From Anthopleura xanthogrammica (Eukaryota; Cnidaria; Anthozoa; Actiniaria; Actiniidae), in NCBI GenBank assembly GCA_964019055.1, contig OZ025222.1, positions 684,501-748,500 on the forward strand: 64,000 nt of DNA, given 5' to 3'. Position numbers and translations under genes: made by a program. Below are positions 36,101 through 46,822 of the stretch, piece by piece. Within the stretch, counting starts at the first letter, position 1. The number at the start of each line of letters is the position of its first letter. The notes beneath the pieces were generated by a model. It was not told where the DNA came from, did not search any database, and saw only the letters and a list, made by a program, of their open reading frames with translations.

Positions 36101-37196
36101 TTATCTGGGCTTGTAGTATGCCATTCATTTCCTTCGACAAAGCCTGTCCTGTCTGTGACACTTGTAAAGACAGGAACTTCTTGGCACTACGCACTGTAAT
36201 CATGACAAAATAGTGATCAATATATTATTTGTATAAATTTATATGATACAGGACCCCTCTAGATACCAGCTTTTAGCTGAATGAGCCACCCTGTGTAAAT
36301 AAAGGTTACATAACATAACATCAGAAATGCATATATATGTATGTGTATATGTACTCTTATCTCTGACAAACAACTGAACAATATTAACAATTAATGGGAA
36401 TGAAATATTGTGTTTGGCTGAGGTCAATGGGATACTGATTCTGCTCACTTCTGATTGGCTACGGCCATCATGCAGGATTGGTTAACATTCATGTATGAGT
36501 GATCATGAGTAGTCCACTGTATGTCTGCATAGTAATACTGATAATAAAGTATTTACAATGGGAGTTTTTCAAGCGAGCATTCACTTTTCTTTGAGGGGGC
36601 AGAAGAGAGCAGAAAAATAATTTAATAAAATTTTTTTCATTTTTCCAGTTTTCCATGCCAAAAATGGAGGGGAATAGTAAAAGCAACATTCATTCACTAT
36701 GAAGAGAAGTCAGGTTAGTCTATCCCATATAGACTCCCCCCCCCCCCCCCCCACCCCCTCACATATGGTTAACTTCTAGAAACTTCTGGAATGTTCGACA
36801 TCACAATCCGTCTGTCTGGAACGAATGTTTCATCACTCGAATCAAAAATTCTTTTCTTCAACGTACTAATTTGACTAATTTGATTCTTAAACCTCGCTTA
36901 CAAGAAAACCATGTTATGCCTTCAACAGCTCAAAGTAGATTTTACTCGGGATTTGGTCGGGATTTCGAGATATTATATGAGCTTAAGATTAGCTTACAGT
37001 AAGCTCATTTTTCAACTTTCCAACGTTTCTTTATCCGACTTTGAAGATCAATCCTTCGTGATTCGTTAACGATCAATTCTATTGCTAGATTTTGATTGCC
37101 TTTCTATGACGCAAAGCATATTCGCTATCTATGATGAATATACTCACACTTTGCGTTCCTTGTCCTCGAAGGACTGTTGTATCCGATGGACGCCAT
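30169..37196 (-). CDS. DH-PH RhoGEF, ARHGEF39-like
   Basis: Fourteen exons join in consistent phases to 648 residues: 37196-37148, 36193-36018, 35573-35358, 35237-35119, 35036-34966, 34600-34469, 34078-34044, 33872-33778, 33252-33144, 32740-32652, 32473-32335, 32081-31476, 31087-30993 and 30184-30169. Residues about 50-245 form a DH (RhoGEF) domain: [17 protein letters not shown] opens it and [18 protein letters not shown] is its conserved third region. A PH domain follows ([35 protein letters not shown], ending WFNAIKDAI near residue 363). These landmarks and their order agree with human ARHGEF39 (about 335 residues), an activator of Rho GTPases in the cytoplasm. The tail after residue 364 is extra: low complexity, an acidic run (about 524-539) and a basic RGRKRKIKI patch that could be a nuclear signal. 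Exon joins are by eye; orthology is inferred. Confidence 0.88.
30328..30726. repeat. 57/63-bp minisatellite in the last RhoGEF intron
   Basis: Four 57-bp steps start at 30328, 30385, 30442 and 30499 with CCCTGAAACA, CTCTGGGCTGATCTAAGTC and GGGCATGGCTAACTCACAGA. They are followed by a variant starting CCTCGAAACAACCTCTCGAT at 30556, 30619 and 30682 with 63-bp spacing. The same family occurs in the opposite orientation at 39764-40211. Confidence 0.9.
32085..32270. repeat. GAAT/GGAT microsatellite in a RhoGEF intron
   Basis: AATGAATG and GGATGGATGG units fill the intron between the 32473-32335 and 32081-31476 exons, starting within a few bases of the acceptor of the long tail exon. Confidence 0.9.
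33559..33712. mobile_element. MITE, TTTCAGACCACGTG family, copy 1
   Basis: The arms TAATGTTTTCCTATTTCAGA (with CCACGTGTCATT) and AATGACACGTGG (with TCTGAAATGGGAAAACATTA) enclose about 90 bases within a RhoGEF intron. There is no coding capacity. A related copy lies at 42753-42862. Confidence 0.7.
34660..34960. repeat. GGAT-type microsatellite in a RhoGEF intron
   Basis: Degenerate TGGATGGA, TGGATAGATGGATGG and GGTTGGATGG units occupy the intron between the 35036-34966 and 34600-34469 exons, ending within ten bases of the donor at 34965. Frames on both strands are repeat products. Confidence 0.9.
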
Positions 37197-37556
37197 TCCT
37201 CAAAGATTCTTGGTAGGCGGTGCGGAAAAATGCTCTAAAAATCCAAAAATCCGCCTCAGATTAGCAAAAAAAATAGCTCAATAAGTCCAAAAAAGTAAAG
37301 ATCTACTAAAATTAATGTAAGAAATAGTCAAAAAGAGATTGATTTGTGTTTTTTACCTTGTGATCGGCAGAGATCGGCTGCCGGTTTGCTTTTTTACTTT
37401 GTTTTGATGTTCGTTGCAGATTTCAAATTTACCACTCAACGGTAATGGGGAAAACCGCTGGATTGGTCTTGAGCGACAACGAGATAACGTGAGGGGAGGG
37501 GAGGGAGTGGTTTGTACTCGGATAAAGTTTGCATAAATCAGTAAAAATAATATGTA

Positions 37557-37925
37557 CTTATTGACTGAGTGGGAGGTCCGAACGGGAAAATATTTGGCTC
37601 GAGGTCCTGAAGTACGGAACGAGCGCAGCGAGTTCCGTGCCAAGGACCGAGAGCCAAATATTTTCCCGTTCGGACCGACCTTAACTCAGTCAATAAGCAT
37701 TTTATCATATGACCACATATAAAAAATCGATTTCAAAGCGTTTTTAATAAATGCGAATCAAAATGCGTAGTTTTTACATGATTGACGGCAGCGAGTCCGA
37801 ACGGCGAGTCCGAACGGGAAGTTATTACACTTTTCGGAAAAGCGTACTTTTTTTGCTGACGACATTTTCCCCAAAGGTTTTTTTTAGAATCACGCGTACA
37901 GTGAAATACGGTCATATGATAAAAT
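37557..37925. mobile_element. Foldback/MITE-like hairpins
   Basis: A hairpin at 37557-37697 has arms CTTATTGACTGAG...AGGTCCGAACGGGAAAATAT and its complement around a short loop with GAACGAGCGCAGCGAGTTC. It abuts a second inverted pair, ATTTTATCATATGAC (37699-37713) and GTCATATGATAAAAT (37911-37925). GTCCGAACGG also recurs near 37796 and 37808. It is non-coding and about 360 bases upstream of the RhoGEF start codon. Confidence 0.6.
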
Positions 37926-37979
37926 ATAATATTGAATATAAAGAAAGAAATTTAGAACTTTAAATAAATATCTTTTGTT

Positions 37980-38414
37980 GTCGCGTCGCCACGTCTCTGG
38001 AATGCGCTACCTTTACACTTACGCGATGCAGATTCTCTGGCAGCTTTTAAATCACAATTGAAAACCCACCTGTTCATTGAACACTTTGACTAGCGGCGCA
38101 ATCAATTAATTATTTGTACATTTATAATACATACATATCTATACATTATACTATATATTATACTTATATATATATATACGATATATATTGTTACTGTGTC
38201 CTATACTATATATTATACTTTACATCTTATTTATATTATTTAATACATATTATTATACCATATATACATCATATATATATTTTCTTATTATTATTGTAAA
38301 TAGTGTTAGTTTAGTAGTCTATAGTTTACATTAATTTAGTTAAATTGTAATTAGTATTGTAAAGCATAGAGATGTTGTATTATGCTTAATAAATTATTAT
38401 TATTATTATTATTA
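37980..38414 (+). mobile_element. 3' end of a non-LTR (CR1/L2-like) element
   Basis: 37980-38093 reads SPRLWNALPLHLRDADSL then AAFKSQLKTHLFIEHFD and a stop, the typical C-terminal end of CR1/L2-type reverse transcriptase ORFs. A roughly 300-bp AT-rich 3' UTR follows and ends in (ATT)n at about 38390-38414, the usual microsatellite tail. The rest of the element is absent, as expected for 5' truncation. Confidence 0.75.
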
Positions 38415-39120
38415 AATATAAAATTTAGAAATTTAGAACATCATTGATTTGTACAAACATTTTCTTAATTTTTTTTTATTACTATGCTACAATCCTTACT
38501 TATTTTATTGATCCCATTTATTTATTAATTTTTTCTATCATTTCTATATTTTGATATTGTATTTTCTTATTTTTTATTGTCGGCCAAATGTAAGTTTGGC
38601 TTTAGCTGAATTGTTGTGTTTTTCTTTTTGTAAAAATACAAAGTTTATTATTATTATTATTGTTATTATTATTATTATTGTTATTATGATCTATATTTAT
38701 CCATATTACAAATCCATGTGTAAAAATGAAGAGAGAATAAAAACAAGTTCTTTTTTAAGCATTTCTTTAAATTTATTTTTGATCAACCAAAAAAAGGCAT
38801 TCATATTTTTTATACAAATCATTACAAACTTAAGTGAAATTAAGAAGGTTTTTTCTTTTAATTTTCTTAGTAGAATAATAAAAAATAATGGAAAACATTA
38901 ATGATAAATGAAACAAAACTAATATAAACAAGCTTTGATTTCTATCGCAAAGATATTTTCTTGTGTAATAAAAAGCTGGCTATTTTACTAAACTATCTAT
39001 ATGCTATATGAATTAAGATTCCAGCTAATATAACAGTTTATGTTACTAACAACAATAGAGAAAGGTCTGAAAAAATTGTGAGCAGATCACAAGCAGTTGG
39101 TGGGGCTGCTCCCGTAAAAG
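38415..39120. repeat. Second AT-rich LINE-type tail and spacer
   Basis: CGGCCAAATGTAAGTTTGG and GTAAAAATACAAAGTTTATT followed by an ATT run (about 38645-38690) resemble another LINE tail. The remainder is AT-rich with no recognisable gene; an open 116-codon frame at 38551-38901 is a composition effect. Confidence 0.45.
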
Positions 39121-39525
39121 TCCCAGGGGGGGGGGGGGGGGTGACTCCGGGGGTAAAGTATCGGGTATGCTCGTCGGAAATTTTCAAAAATACCCCTAAA
39201 AGATACCGGAAGTTTTTTCAAAAGGGCGTAGCTGGATAAATTTTAACCCTTAAGAGATACCACAAAAATAATACTATTAAAAAATAAAGGCTTTTGAAAT
39301 GTTTTTCCTTGAGTAATAATCTGAGTTTACGCAGGCATACATATTGTGTTATTATGCGATGGGCTAGTTCCTTTTTCAACACCCTAAAAGATACCAGAAA
39401 GTGCTGATTTGATAAACCTCAAATTTAAGACCCTAAAAGATACCAAATCGCTGATTTTTACCCCTAAGAGATACGACGAGCATACCCGATACTTTACCCC
39501 CGGAGTCCCCCCCCCCCCCCCCGGG
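39121..39525. mobile_element. MITE with poly-G/poly-C terminal inverted repeats
   Basis: Arms of about 50 bases, TGACTCCGGGGGTAAAGTAT then CGGGTATGCTCGTCG (39141-39176) and its complement (39474-39508), are bounded by a G run on the left and a C run on the right. The interior has several CCTAAAAGATACC-like repeats. It is non-coding. It lies between the RhoGEF and RNF141 genes. Confidence 0.7.
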
Positions 39526-39763
39526 AAAAGTCGCGATAAATGTACATGTTTCTGGACTGTACTGTATTGTGTGTAGGAATCAAGGGTGAAATATAGTGAT
39601 AACTATAAGAGCACTGGGGTCTCAAAGCAGATTCCTGGACTCTCAATCACATGAGCAAAGTTGTTAGGTTTCTTCTTTGGATCAAAGGTTTTTCTCTCAG
39701 TTTTTGTAGTTTTCCTCCCTGCACAAACCTAACATTGAAATTAAATTCTAATTTGATCTCAGA

Positions 39764-40211
39764 GTTAGCCATGCCCTGACTTAGATCAGCCCAGAGGTTG
39801 TTTCAGGGTTTGATCTGTGAGTTAGCCATGCCCTGACTTACATCAGCCCAGAGGTTGTTTCAGGGTTCAATCTGTGAGTTAGCCGTGCCCTGACTTAGAT
39901 CAGCCCAGAGGTTGTTTCAGGGTTCAATCTGTGAGTTAGCCTTGCCCTGACTTATATCAGCCAAGAGGTTGTTTCAGGGTTCAATCTGTGAGTTAGCCGT
40001 GCCCTGACTTATATCAGCCCAGAGGTTGTTTCAGGGTTCAATCTGTGAGTTAGCCTTGCCCTGACTTATATCAGCCCAGAGGTTGTTTCAAGGTTCGATC
40101 TGTGAGTTAGCCATGCCCTGACTTAGATCAGCCCAGAGGTTGTTTCAGTGTTCGATCTGTGAGTTAGCCATGCCCTGACTTAGATCAGCCCAGAGGTTGT
40201 TTCAGGGTTTC
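39764..40211. repeat. 57-bp minisatellite, inverted relative to 30.3 kb
   Basis: About eight units of TTAGCCATGCCCTGACTTAG, ATCAGCCCAGAGGTTGTTTC and AGGGTT are the reverse complement of the 30328-30726 family at very high similarity. The array lies just beyond the 3' end of the RNF141 homologue. Confidence 0.9.
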
Positions 40212-40407
40212 TTCTCTGAGTTTCAAGAACTGGGCTCTCTAACCATTGATAGTGTTTACTTACAGTATCAATTCTAGATCTGTATTTTCTTTATTGTCAT
40301 ATATTAGAATAATATTTTTCTAATATATATTAACAAAGAATAACTGTGCAATGTTTTATAATAAATTTATGGTTACTAAAATACTTTTATTTATTATTTC
40401 TATTAAG

Positions 40408-43400
40408 TTACGTATGTTCGCCAGCTCCTTCAGCAAGTCCCATGACATAGTTAGCAATTTCCCCTTTGCTAGGAGCATCAGGAATCTCCCATGAGTCTTT
40501 GTTCTTTACTTCATCACGACAGATGGGACACGTGGCGTGTGAAACACTCCTGAAAGAACGGGTGTTACATGTTTCATCATTATACTCAGTCATCACAATC
40601 ATAACCATGGTAATCACCATGGTTTCTGTCATCATCATCATCGTCATCACAACCAACACCAATCATCAAATCATTCAGAATCATCAATTCATCATTATCA
40701 AAATCATTTTCACATTCATCATCATCATTGAACGTCATCATCATTATCACTATCATTACTAGATAATCATCATCTTCACTTTCTTCAGGTCATCATCACT
40801 CATCATATATCATCATTACTGTAATCACCATCATCACTATATATGATCATCACCATCATCACTATGTATCATCACCATCATCACTATGTATCATCACCAT
40901 CTTCACTATGTATCATCACCATCATCACTATGTATCATCACCATCATCACTATGTATCATCATCACCATCTTCACTATGTATCATCACCATCATCACTAT
41001 GTATCATCATCACCATCACTATGTATCATCATCACCATCATCACTTTGTATCATCATCACCATTATCACTATGTATCATCATCACTATCATCACTATGTA
41101 TCATCATCACCATCATCACTATGTATCATCATCACCATCATCACTATGTATCATCACCATCATCTCTATGTATCATCACCACTATCATCACTATGTATCA
41201 TCATCACTATGTATCATCACCATCATCGCTATGTATCATCATCACCATCATATTTCTTTGAAAAGCATTCCTACCATGTATCTATGCAGGTTTTGCAAAA
41301 GGAATGCACACAAGAAAGAATCACTTCTGAGTTCCTTTCCATGCATATACAGCACTCTTCTAAATCACTTTCTTCTGCCATGGCTTCATCAACTCTGAAA
41401 CACAAATAATACCTACTATACCAATGCATTCATCATGTTTAGTAAGCTCAGTGTCGATTGGTTGAACTCAGCTGTAAGCTCAGTGTTGATTGGTTGAACT
41501 CAGCTGTAAGCTCAGTGTTGATTGGTTGAATTCAGCTGTAAGCTTAGTGTTGATTGGTTGAACTCAGCTGTAAGCTCAGTGTTGATTGGTTGAACTCAGC
41601 TGTAAGCTCAGTGTTGATTGGTTGAACTCAGCTGTAAGCTCAGTGTTGATTGGTTGAACTCAGCTGTTAGCACATCATGATTGGTTGAATATACATGCAT
41701 GTACATGCCTACTAAGTACCTTGTAATGATCATTGATGCTGTTAGTGCTTGTCTTGCTTGCTGTAAATCTATTTTTTGGTATGTCTGGAATAGAGGGCAT
41801 TGAACATGAAAGATAAATGGATTAATAGATTGATGAACGAAAAAAAGGAAGGATGAGTGAATAAAAAGAAGGAAGGATGGGTGTGTGAGTGGATGGATGG
41901 ATTGATGAATGGAAGGATGTATGGATGGATGGGTGGGTGGGCAGGTGGGTTGGTGGGTGGATGGTTTGGTGGATGGATGGATAGAGATGGATGGATGAAA
42001 GGAACAAAGGATGGGATGGGTGGATGGCTAAAAGGAATGATAGATGGATGGTTAAATGGATAGGATCAGATCATCTACTACATTTATTGAAGCATTTAAA
42101 TTCTTTTCTCTTCTGATAAGAACCAAGCTAAACTAAAGCACATTTTATTTAAACATGAATATACATACCTCGCCATTCTTGTCAACCTCCTCCCACTGCT
42201 CATCCTCATCTAATGACTTTGTACATCTGACTTGTTTAAGCACATCTCTGTAGACTTTACAAAACTGCCGCAGATCCAGAACCTTTCTTGTCTTGATCAT
42301 GCCACTTGACTTCTCTATCTGAAGTTGAATAATACTTTAGCTGAATTGGCCTTTTGCAACACCCAGTCACGTGAAAAAAATTTGGACTTCCATTATTTCA
42401 AATAATTTTGCAAAATTACTAATATCATATCCAAGACCTTTCACAAAATCATTTTTTTCTCTGAAAAGATACTTTCAATTTCAAGATACGAACAATTTAA
42501 AGTTTGTTTGCCATCCAGCAGAGCCTTCCCCAAGGGACCTTGGGCTGAATTGATTTTTTCTCAAAGTGATATATCAGCATGTGACTGTTTGTTGCAAATG
42601 GCCTATTTTAAGCCAACCCTCATGTCATAATAAGTTTTGGCTCCCAAAAGACTCTGACTTATTATAATTTAATTTTTACCACAATGTCTCTAACTGTGTT
42701 CGTTAATAATGCAGGGTAAAGAAACAGACCTCTTTAGCTTCGTTGTTTGTTGTGCCCATTTCAGACCATGTGATGCCACTCTTGGGAGTTGATTCTTTCA
42801 TACATGTAAATATTTTAACAAAAGAACATTTCTCAAGGGAATGCCATGTGGTCTGAAATGGGCAAATTGCAGACGAAGCTAAAAAGGGCTTCAATCCATT
42901 CATCTTGTAGCTGCTCAATGCACAAGATAAGATTATCTTGTCATTAAAAAACTGAAATTCTAACCCTTTCTATCATATATAGTCACAGGTAGCCCAAGCT
43001 ATGGTTTTGAATATATATAGAGAGAATGTATGACAGATCAAAAAATTTCTTTAAAATAAAATAAATTTCATATTTTATTGTTTCTTTACCGGTATATCAA
43101 TGTTTTATTGCATGTTTTGTGGTTTCCTGACGGTTTGGTTGCATTTTAAGGCGATTTTAGGAAATTTTATCTCCTCTCTAAAGACGAAGTCAAGGTAGGA
43201 ATCTTCAGACTCGGGTACTTTGGTTCAACAGGCCGTAAATCGCCAGAAATCTGTTCCACGGCAAATTTTTCACTGGCTACCCTTCGCCCAATAAATATCC
43301 AACACATCCAATCCGAAAATTGCCATATCGCTTCACTTCTTCCCGTCGAAATTCGCAAATATATACGCTCAACTCAGACAAATTCAACCGCGGACGGATC

Positions 43401-46147
43401 AGTCTCGCCACGGATTCAACGGTTGGTGACAAATCATTGGCTGTGTGGGGGAGGGTACATGACAAACGTTGACCTTTGCCTAGACTAAAAACCGCTCGAT
43501 GACAGCGAGAAACAAGACCAATGTTTAGTTGGACGGAATGTAAAATTCATGCAGAGGAAAACCAGAACGTTTAGAGCTCTATTTCGTTAACATTATCTAG
43601 AAATCTTGACTTATTTATGGTTATATGGATAAGGAATCTTTTATTTCGAGCGGTTTTTAGTCTAGGCAAAGGTCAACGTTTGTCATGTACCCTCCCCCAC
43701 ACAGCCAATGATTTGTCACCAACCGTTGAATCCGTGGCGAGACTGATCCGTCCGCGGTTGAATTTGTCTGAGTTGAGCGTATATATTTGCGAATTTCGAC
43801 GGGAAGAAGTGAAGCGATATGGCAATTTTCGGATTGGATGTGTTGGATATTTATTGGGCGAAGGGTAGCCAGTGAAAAATTTGCCGTGGAACAGATTTCT
43901 GGCGATTTACGGCCTGTTGAACCAAAGTACCCGAGTCTGAAGATTCCTACCTTGACTTCGTCTTTAGAGAGGAGATAAAATTTCCTAAAATCGCCTTAAA
44001 ATGCAACCAAACCGTCAGGAAACCACAAAACATGCAATAAAACATTGATATACCGGTAAAGAAACAATAAAATATGAAATTTATTTTATTTTAAAGAAAT
44101 TTTTTGATCTGTCATACATTCTCTCTATATATATTCAAAACCATAGCTTGGGCTACCTGTGATATAGTCGATTTGTTTATTAATTTTTATGTGAAAAAAA
44201 AACCAACCTTGAAACAGTAAATCCTAACTGTTGCTTTCCATAAATAATTGTGGTCAGATAATTCCTTCACAGTGAATAGTATTTGATGTATGCTGTCTTC
44301 AGAGAAATTTTGCAAACTGAAACAAATATTGAAAACATATTTAAAAATTATTTAAAATTAATAAGTAAGAGTGAGCAAGTCTTTCAAACAAAAAAAGGTA
44401 AAAGTAAGTTGCCTTATTTTACGTCGGTAGCTCATAACAGTCATTGACAAATAAGCTTGAGGCCAAGCACTATCCATCAGTGCTCCGTTTTATGGGTATT
44501 TAAGCTACACAGAAAGGAAAGAAGTTGTAACAAGGATGCAAGGTCACTGGGAATCGAACTCGGACCTCTTGCAATGAAGGCCATGCACTAACCAACTGTG
44601 CCATCCTTGCTACTAAAAACACCAAATGAGTGGGTTTTCTAAGACAGTGGTAGATTAATAAGTACTCCATACAGAAACTCTCATGTAAGAAATACGAAAA
44701 AAAATCACTCATACACCAATTCCGAACATGGCAGATACAAATGGACTACCTGGGTTGGGGGGGGGGGGGGGGGGGCAAAAACGAGGCTAATCAGTCGTCC
44801 GTGATCTGTGATCTTTGTGTTTCTTATTCACTGTTCAAGCTTCATCTTTGTTACTGGTGCTTACATCCATTGAGAATTGTTTTTATGCTTCTAAGCAAAA
44901 TTGCAAGGTTTCCACAGATCATGGACGACTGAAGATATAGCCTCATTTTCACCTCCTCGATCCAAACGGTCTTTTTGTGTCTGCCAGGTTCATAATCAGT
45001 GTATAATATCATCCTTCTTACATTTTGTTAATGTGTTTTACTGTGTCTGAAAAAAATAAGAAAAAAGTCATGTTAATATACATGGATTTCTATACAAAAA
45101 TATTTACAGACTATGGTGCAAAAAAGTACAGCCATTTTATGTAATTACATACTTCTATGCACAGGCGTTTTGCTGCCAAAAGAGCTTTTACTTTATTTAT
45201 TTATTTATATTTATTTATAGTAACTTCCATCTAGTGAACAAGAAAGTTAAAGTAATTAAGTGAACATAATACTAAACACTAAATGAGGGACTAACAGACG
45301 GACTTGTGGTCCCAGCAAGGTCAGTACTCTTTGCCCTTCTTGGTAAGACTGACAGCTTCACATCAAATATTTCAATTTAACGTACAAAGCCCATGCTTTG
45401 AAGTATGCAAAAACATCAAATGAGGTCATACATTTGCATGTCCCTCTGTAAAGCAGTGCATAATTAGACAAACTAACCGTAAACTTCACTGATATACAGT
45501 ACTGCATGTTCAAGGGTTGAATAATCACTGGTATTAAAATGTTTTTAGATATTCCAGTACAGCTGTATACTGTAGTTTTCATTCCCAGGTCCTTTGAATC
45601 ATATTACTACTCAAATTATTTTTCAAAGGTTTTTATTTTTCCACACACAAAAAATCAAAGAATTACAAAAATAGAAATAAGAATGAAGTGGAAAGGTGCA
45701 GGAGGTACAACCCAAGAAGGGTTAATTGGCCATGGGTGTCAATCAATATTTATTTTTTGCAGAGGGAGGAAAATAATAGGATAACCATTTTAACAAACTA
45801 ACATCCTTTAATACTGTTACCTTTGTAAAATATTTCATTGTATAAGTGTTACATAAAAAATTAAAGTTTATTATGAACACCAGACTCTTAACAAAAAGAA
45901 AAAGTCATTTGATTGAGTCCTACGAGGTTTTAAACTTTTCATTTCTCGTACAAAACAATAGAATATTCGGGTTTTTAAAAAGACCAAAAGACCAAAGCCA
46001 TCATATCAAGGAGGATGAAATCATACAATATAAAAAAACATGACATCACTTACCAAGAAGTCCAGGATGGCTTAAAACAGCCAAATCCCGAAGGACTAAA
46101 GCATGGTCTTGAAGAACCTTCGTCGCAAAACTATACTGCTGTCCCAT
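40408..46147 (-). CDS. RNF141: RNF141 homologue (RING E3 ligase)
   Basis: Seven exons join in phase to 234 residues (human protein 230): 46147-46054, 45046-45022, 44316-44208, 42318-42169, 41784-41720, 41394-41275 and 40549-40408. The protein starts MGQQ, the N-myristoylation-type start seen in vertebrate RNF141, and the middle has [20 protein letters not shown], matching the family. A C3HC4 RING spans residues 162-198: CCIC, then [10 protein letters not shown], then CPIC. The tail [17 protein letters not shown] also fits. RNF141 is a predicted membrane-tethered ubiquitin ligase, with a role reported in spermatogenesis. Donors and acceptors are GT/AG; the 44208 donor (GTTGGT) is weak. Nearly every intron carries a different repeat, including a foldback element. 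A CRE (TGACGTCA, near 46690) lies upstream of the start. Confidence 0.93.
40600..41260. repeat. ATCACC/ATCATT microsatellite in RNF141 last intron
   Basis: Degenerate CATCATCATC passes into regular CACTATGTATCATCACCATC units from about 40850. It fills nearly the whole intron and ends about 15 bases before the donor at 41274. Frames of up to 188 codons on the plus strand are repeat products. Confidence 0.9.
41445..41685. repeat. 32-bp minisatellite in an RNF141 intron
   Basis: About seven copies of CTCAGTGTTGATTGGTTGAA followed by CTCAGCTGTAAG at 32-bp spacing, nearly identical, between the 41784-41720 and 41394-41275 exons. Each copy holds an inverted CCAAT (ATTGG). Confidence 0.9.
41815..42065. 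repeat. GGAT/GGGT microsatellite in an RNF141 intron
   Basis: GGATGGATGG, GGTGGGTGGG and GAAGGATG units fill most of the intron between the 42318-42169 and 41784-41720 exons. Confidence 0.9.
42753..42862. mobile_element. MITE, TTTCAGACCACGTG family, copy 2
   Basis: The arms GCCCATTTCAGACCATGTGA and its complement near 42838-42862 are related to those at 33559-33712. It is intronic and non-coding. Confidence 0.6.
42983..44162. mobile_element. Foldback element with 516-bp arms and TATAG duplication
   Basis: Two 516-bp arms (42983-43498 and 43647-44162) are inverted copies, apparently near-identical and without gaps, around a 148-bp loop. The outer ends read TCACAGGTAGCCC and GGGCTACCTGTGA. 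The flanks carry TATAG directly on both sides (42978-42982 and 44163-44167), a 5-bp target-site duplication. The element lies in the 1.9-kb intron between the 44316-44208 and 42318-42169 exons of RNF141, so the pre-mRNA would fold into a long double-stranded hairpin. Short frames (for example 43167-43358 minus and 43787-43978 plus) are identical because of the inversion and show no transposase signature. Confidence 0.9.
44538..44610 (-). mobile_element. tRNA-derived SINE head
   Basis: On the minus strand, 73 bases start GCAAGGATGGCACAGTTGG with an A-box-like TGGCACAGTTGGTTAGTGC, carry a B-box-like GAGTTCGATTCCC, and end GACCTTGC, which pairs with the start. The D stem (GCAC/GTGC) is intact, but the anticodon and T stems are mispaired. 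I therefore call a SINE or pseudo-tRNA and not a functional tRNA. It lies in an RNF141 intron in the sense direction. Confidence 0.6.
44755..44776. repeat. Poly-G run
   Basis: A run of about 20 G interrupted only at its left end lies in an RNF141 intron. Similar poly-C or poly-G runs occur near 33960, 36729, 39125 and 39509. Such runs can form G-quadruplexes and are also prone to assembly error. Confidence 0.8.
45596..45745. repeat. Dispersed repeat with related copy at 47.6 kb
   Basis: TTTCAAAGGTTT, TTTTTCCACA, GTGGAAAGGTGCAGGA and TACAACCCAAGAAGGGTTAA recur in similar order at about 47625-47755 (GTGGAAAGGTACAGGA, TACAACCCACGGGGGTTAA). The pair looks like two diverged copies of one short interspersed element. 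Confidence 0.5.
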
Positions 46148-46560
46148 TACTCCAAAACTGGCTCGATTCAACTGGGATCGGGCATTCTATAACCGTAGAA
46201 AAAGCGATCTTTTTCCCTATTTTTTTCTTGTTTTGTTTTTGGACTCGAGTTCAGCTATCTGAGCCTGCAGTTAATCAGCAGATACAAGCTTTATGACATG
46301 CGGCATTTACCACAGGAAGACCAATGCGAATAATATTTTACCCCCAATTTTTGTGCTATTTATTTGTTATTGTTTTAAAAAATAAAAATTATCGAGATTA
46401 TTTAACCAGTATTATCATTTTTTTACAATTTTATTGAGTTTTAAAAATACTTAAAAAGTTATCTATAAAACGGAGCGTTCAGGAATAGGCTTGGGATACC
46501 TGTGTTTTTTTAGATTCTGCAAGTTTGCACTTTTACTTCCGCTTCGAGTGAACTGATCAT

Positions 46561-46822
46561 ATACTACGCTTCTCAGTTGAGCTTGGAACGACCGAAGTTT
46601 TGTCACCAAGTTTTGTTGTTGAAAAGTACATGTTGTTAGGGTCAAAAGTATTGAGCCGTATAGTGTGGGAAAGTGTGGGAAAAATCCACGATGACGTCAG
46701 TATCATGCTTGATTCCTATTGAATGCTTTTGACGTTGCCCCTGACAACATGTACTTTTCAACGACAAAACTTCGTGACAAAACTTCGGTCGTTCCAAGCT
46801 CAACTGAGAAGCGTAGTAAACG
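46561..46822. repeat. Inverted repeat upstream of RNF141
   Basis: The arms of about 85 bases (46561-46645 and 46740-46822) share CTTCTCAGTTGAGCTTGGAA, CGACCGAAGTTTTGTCA and AGTACATGTTG and their complements, around a spacer of about 95 bases. It lies 400-700 bases upstream of the RNF141 start codon and is probably a MITE. The matching short frames on opposite strands are caused by the inversion. Confidence 0.7.

Noticed and set aside
40600..41260. CRISPR-like array
   Set aside because: Repeats are degenerate ATC microsatellites without unique spacers, in a eukaryotic intron.
40843..41409. 188- and 170-codon His/Ser-rich plus frames
   Set aside because: Products of the ATC-type microsatellite; the strand is opposite to the RNF141 exon at 41394-41275 that overlaps their ends.
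43167..43978. Identical 62-83-codon frames on both strands near 43.2-43.9 kb
   Set aside because: They are the two arms of the foldback element; identity follows from the inversion and no protein family is recognisable.
44538..44610. A 73-nt tRNA gene
   Set aside because: A- and B-box-like sequences are present, but the anticodon stem and T stem are mispaired, so a SINE or pseudo-tRNA is more likely.
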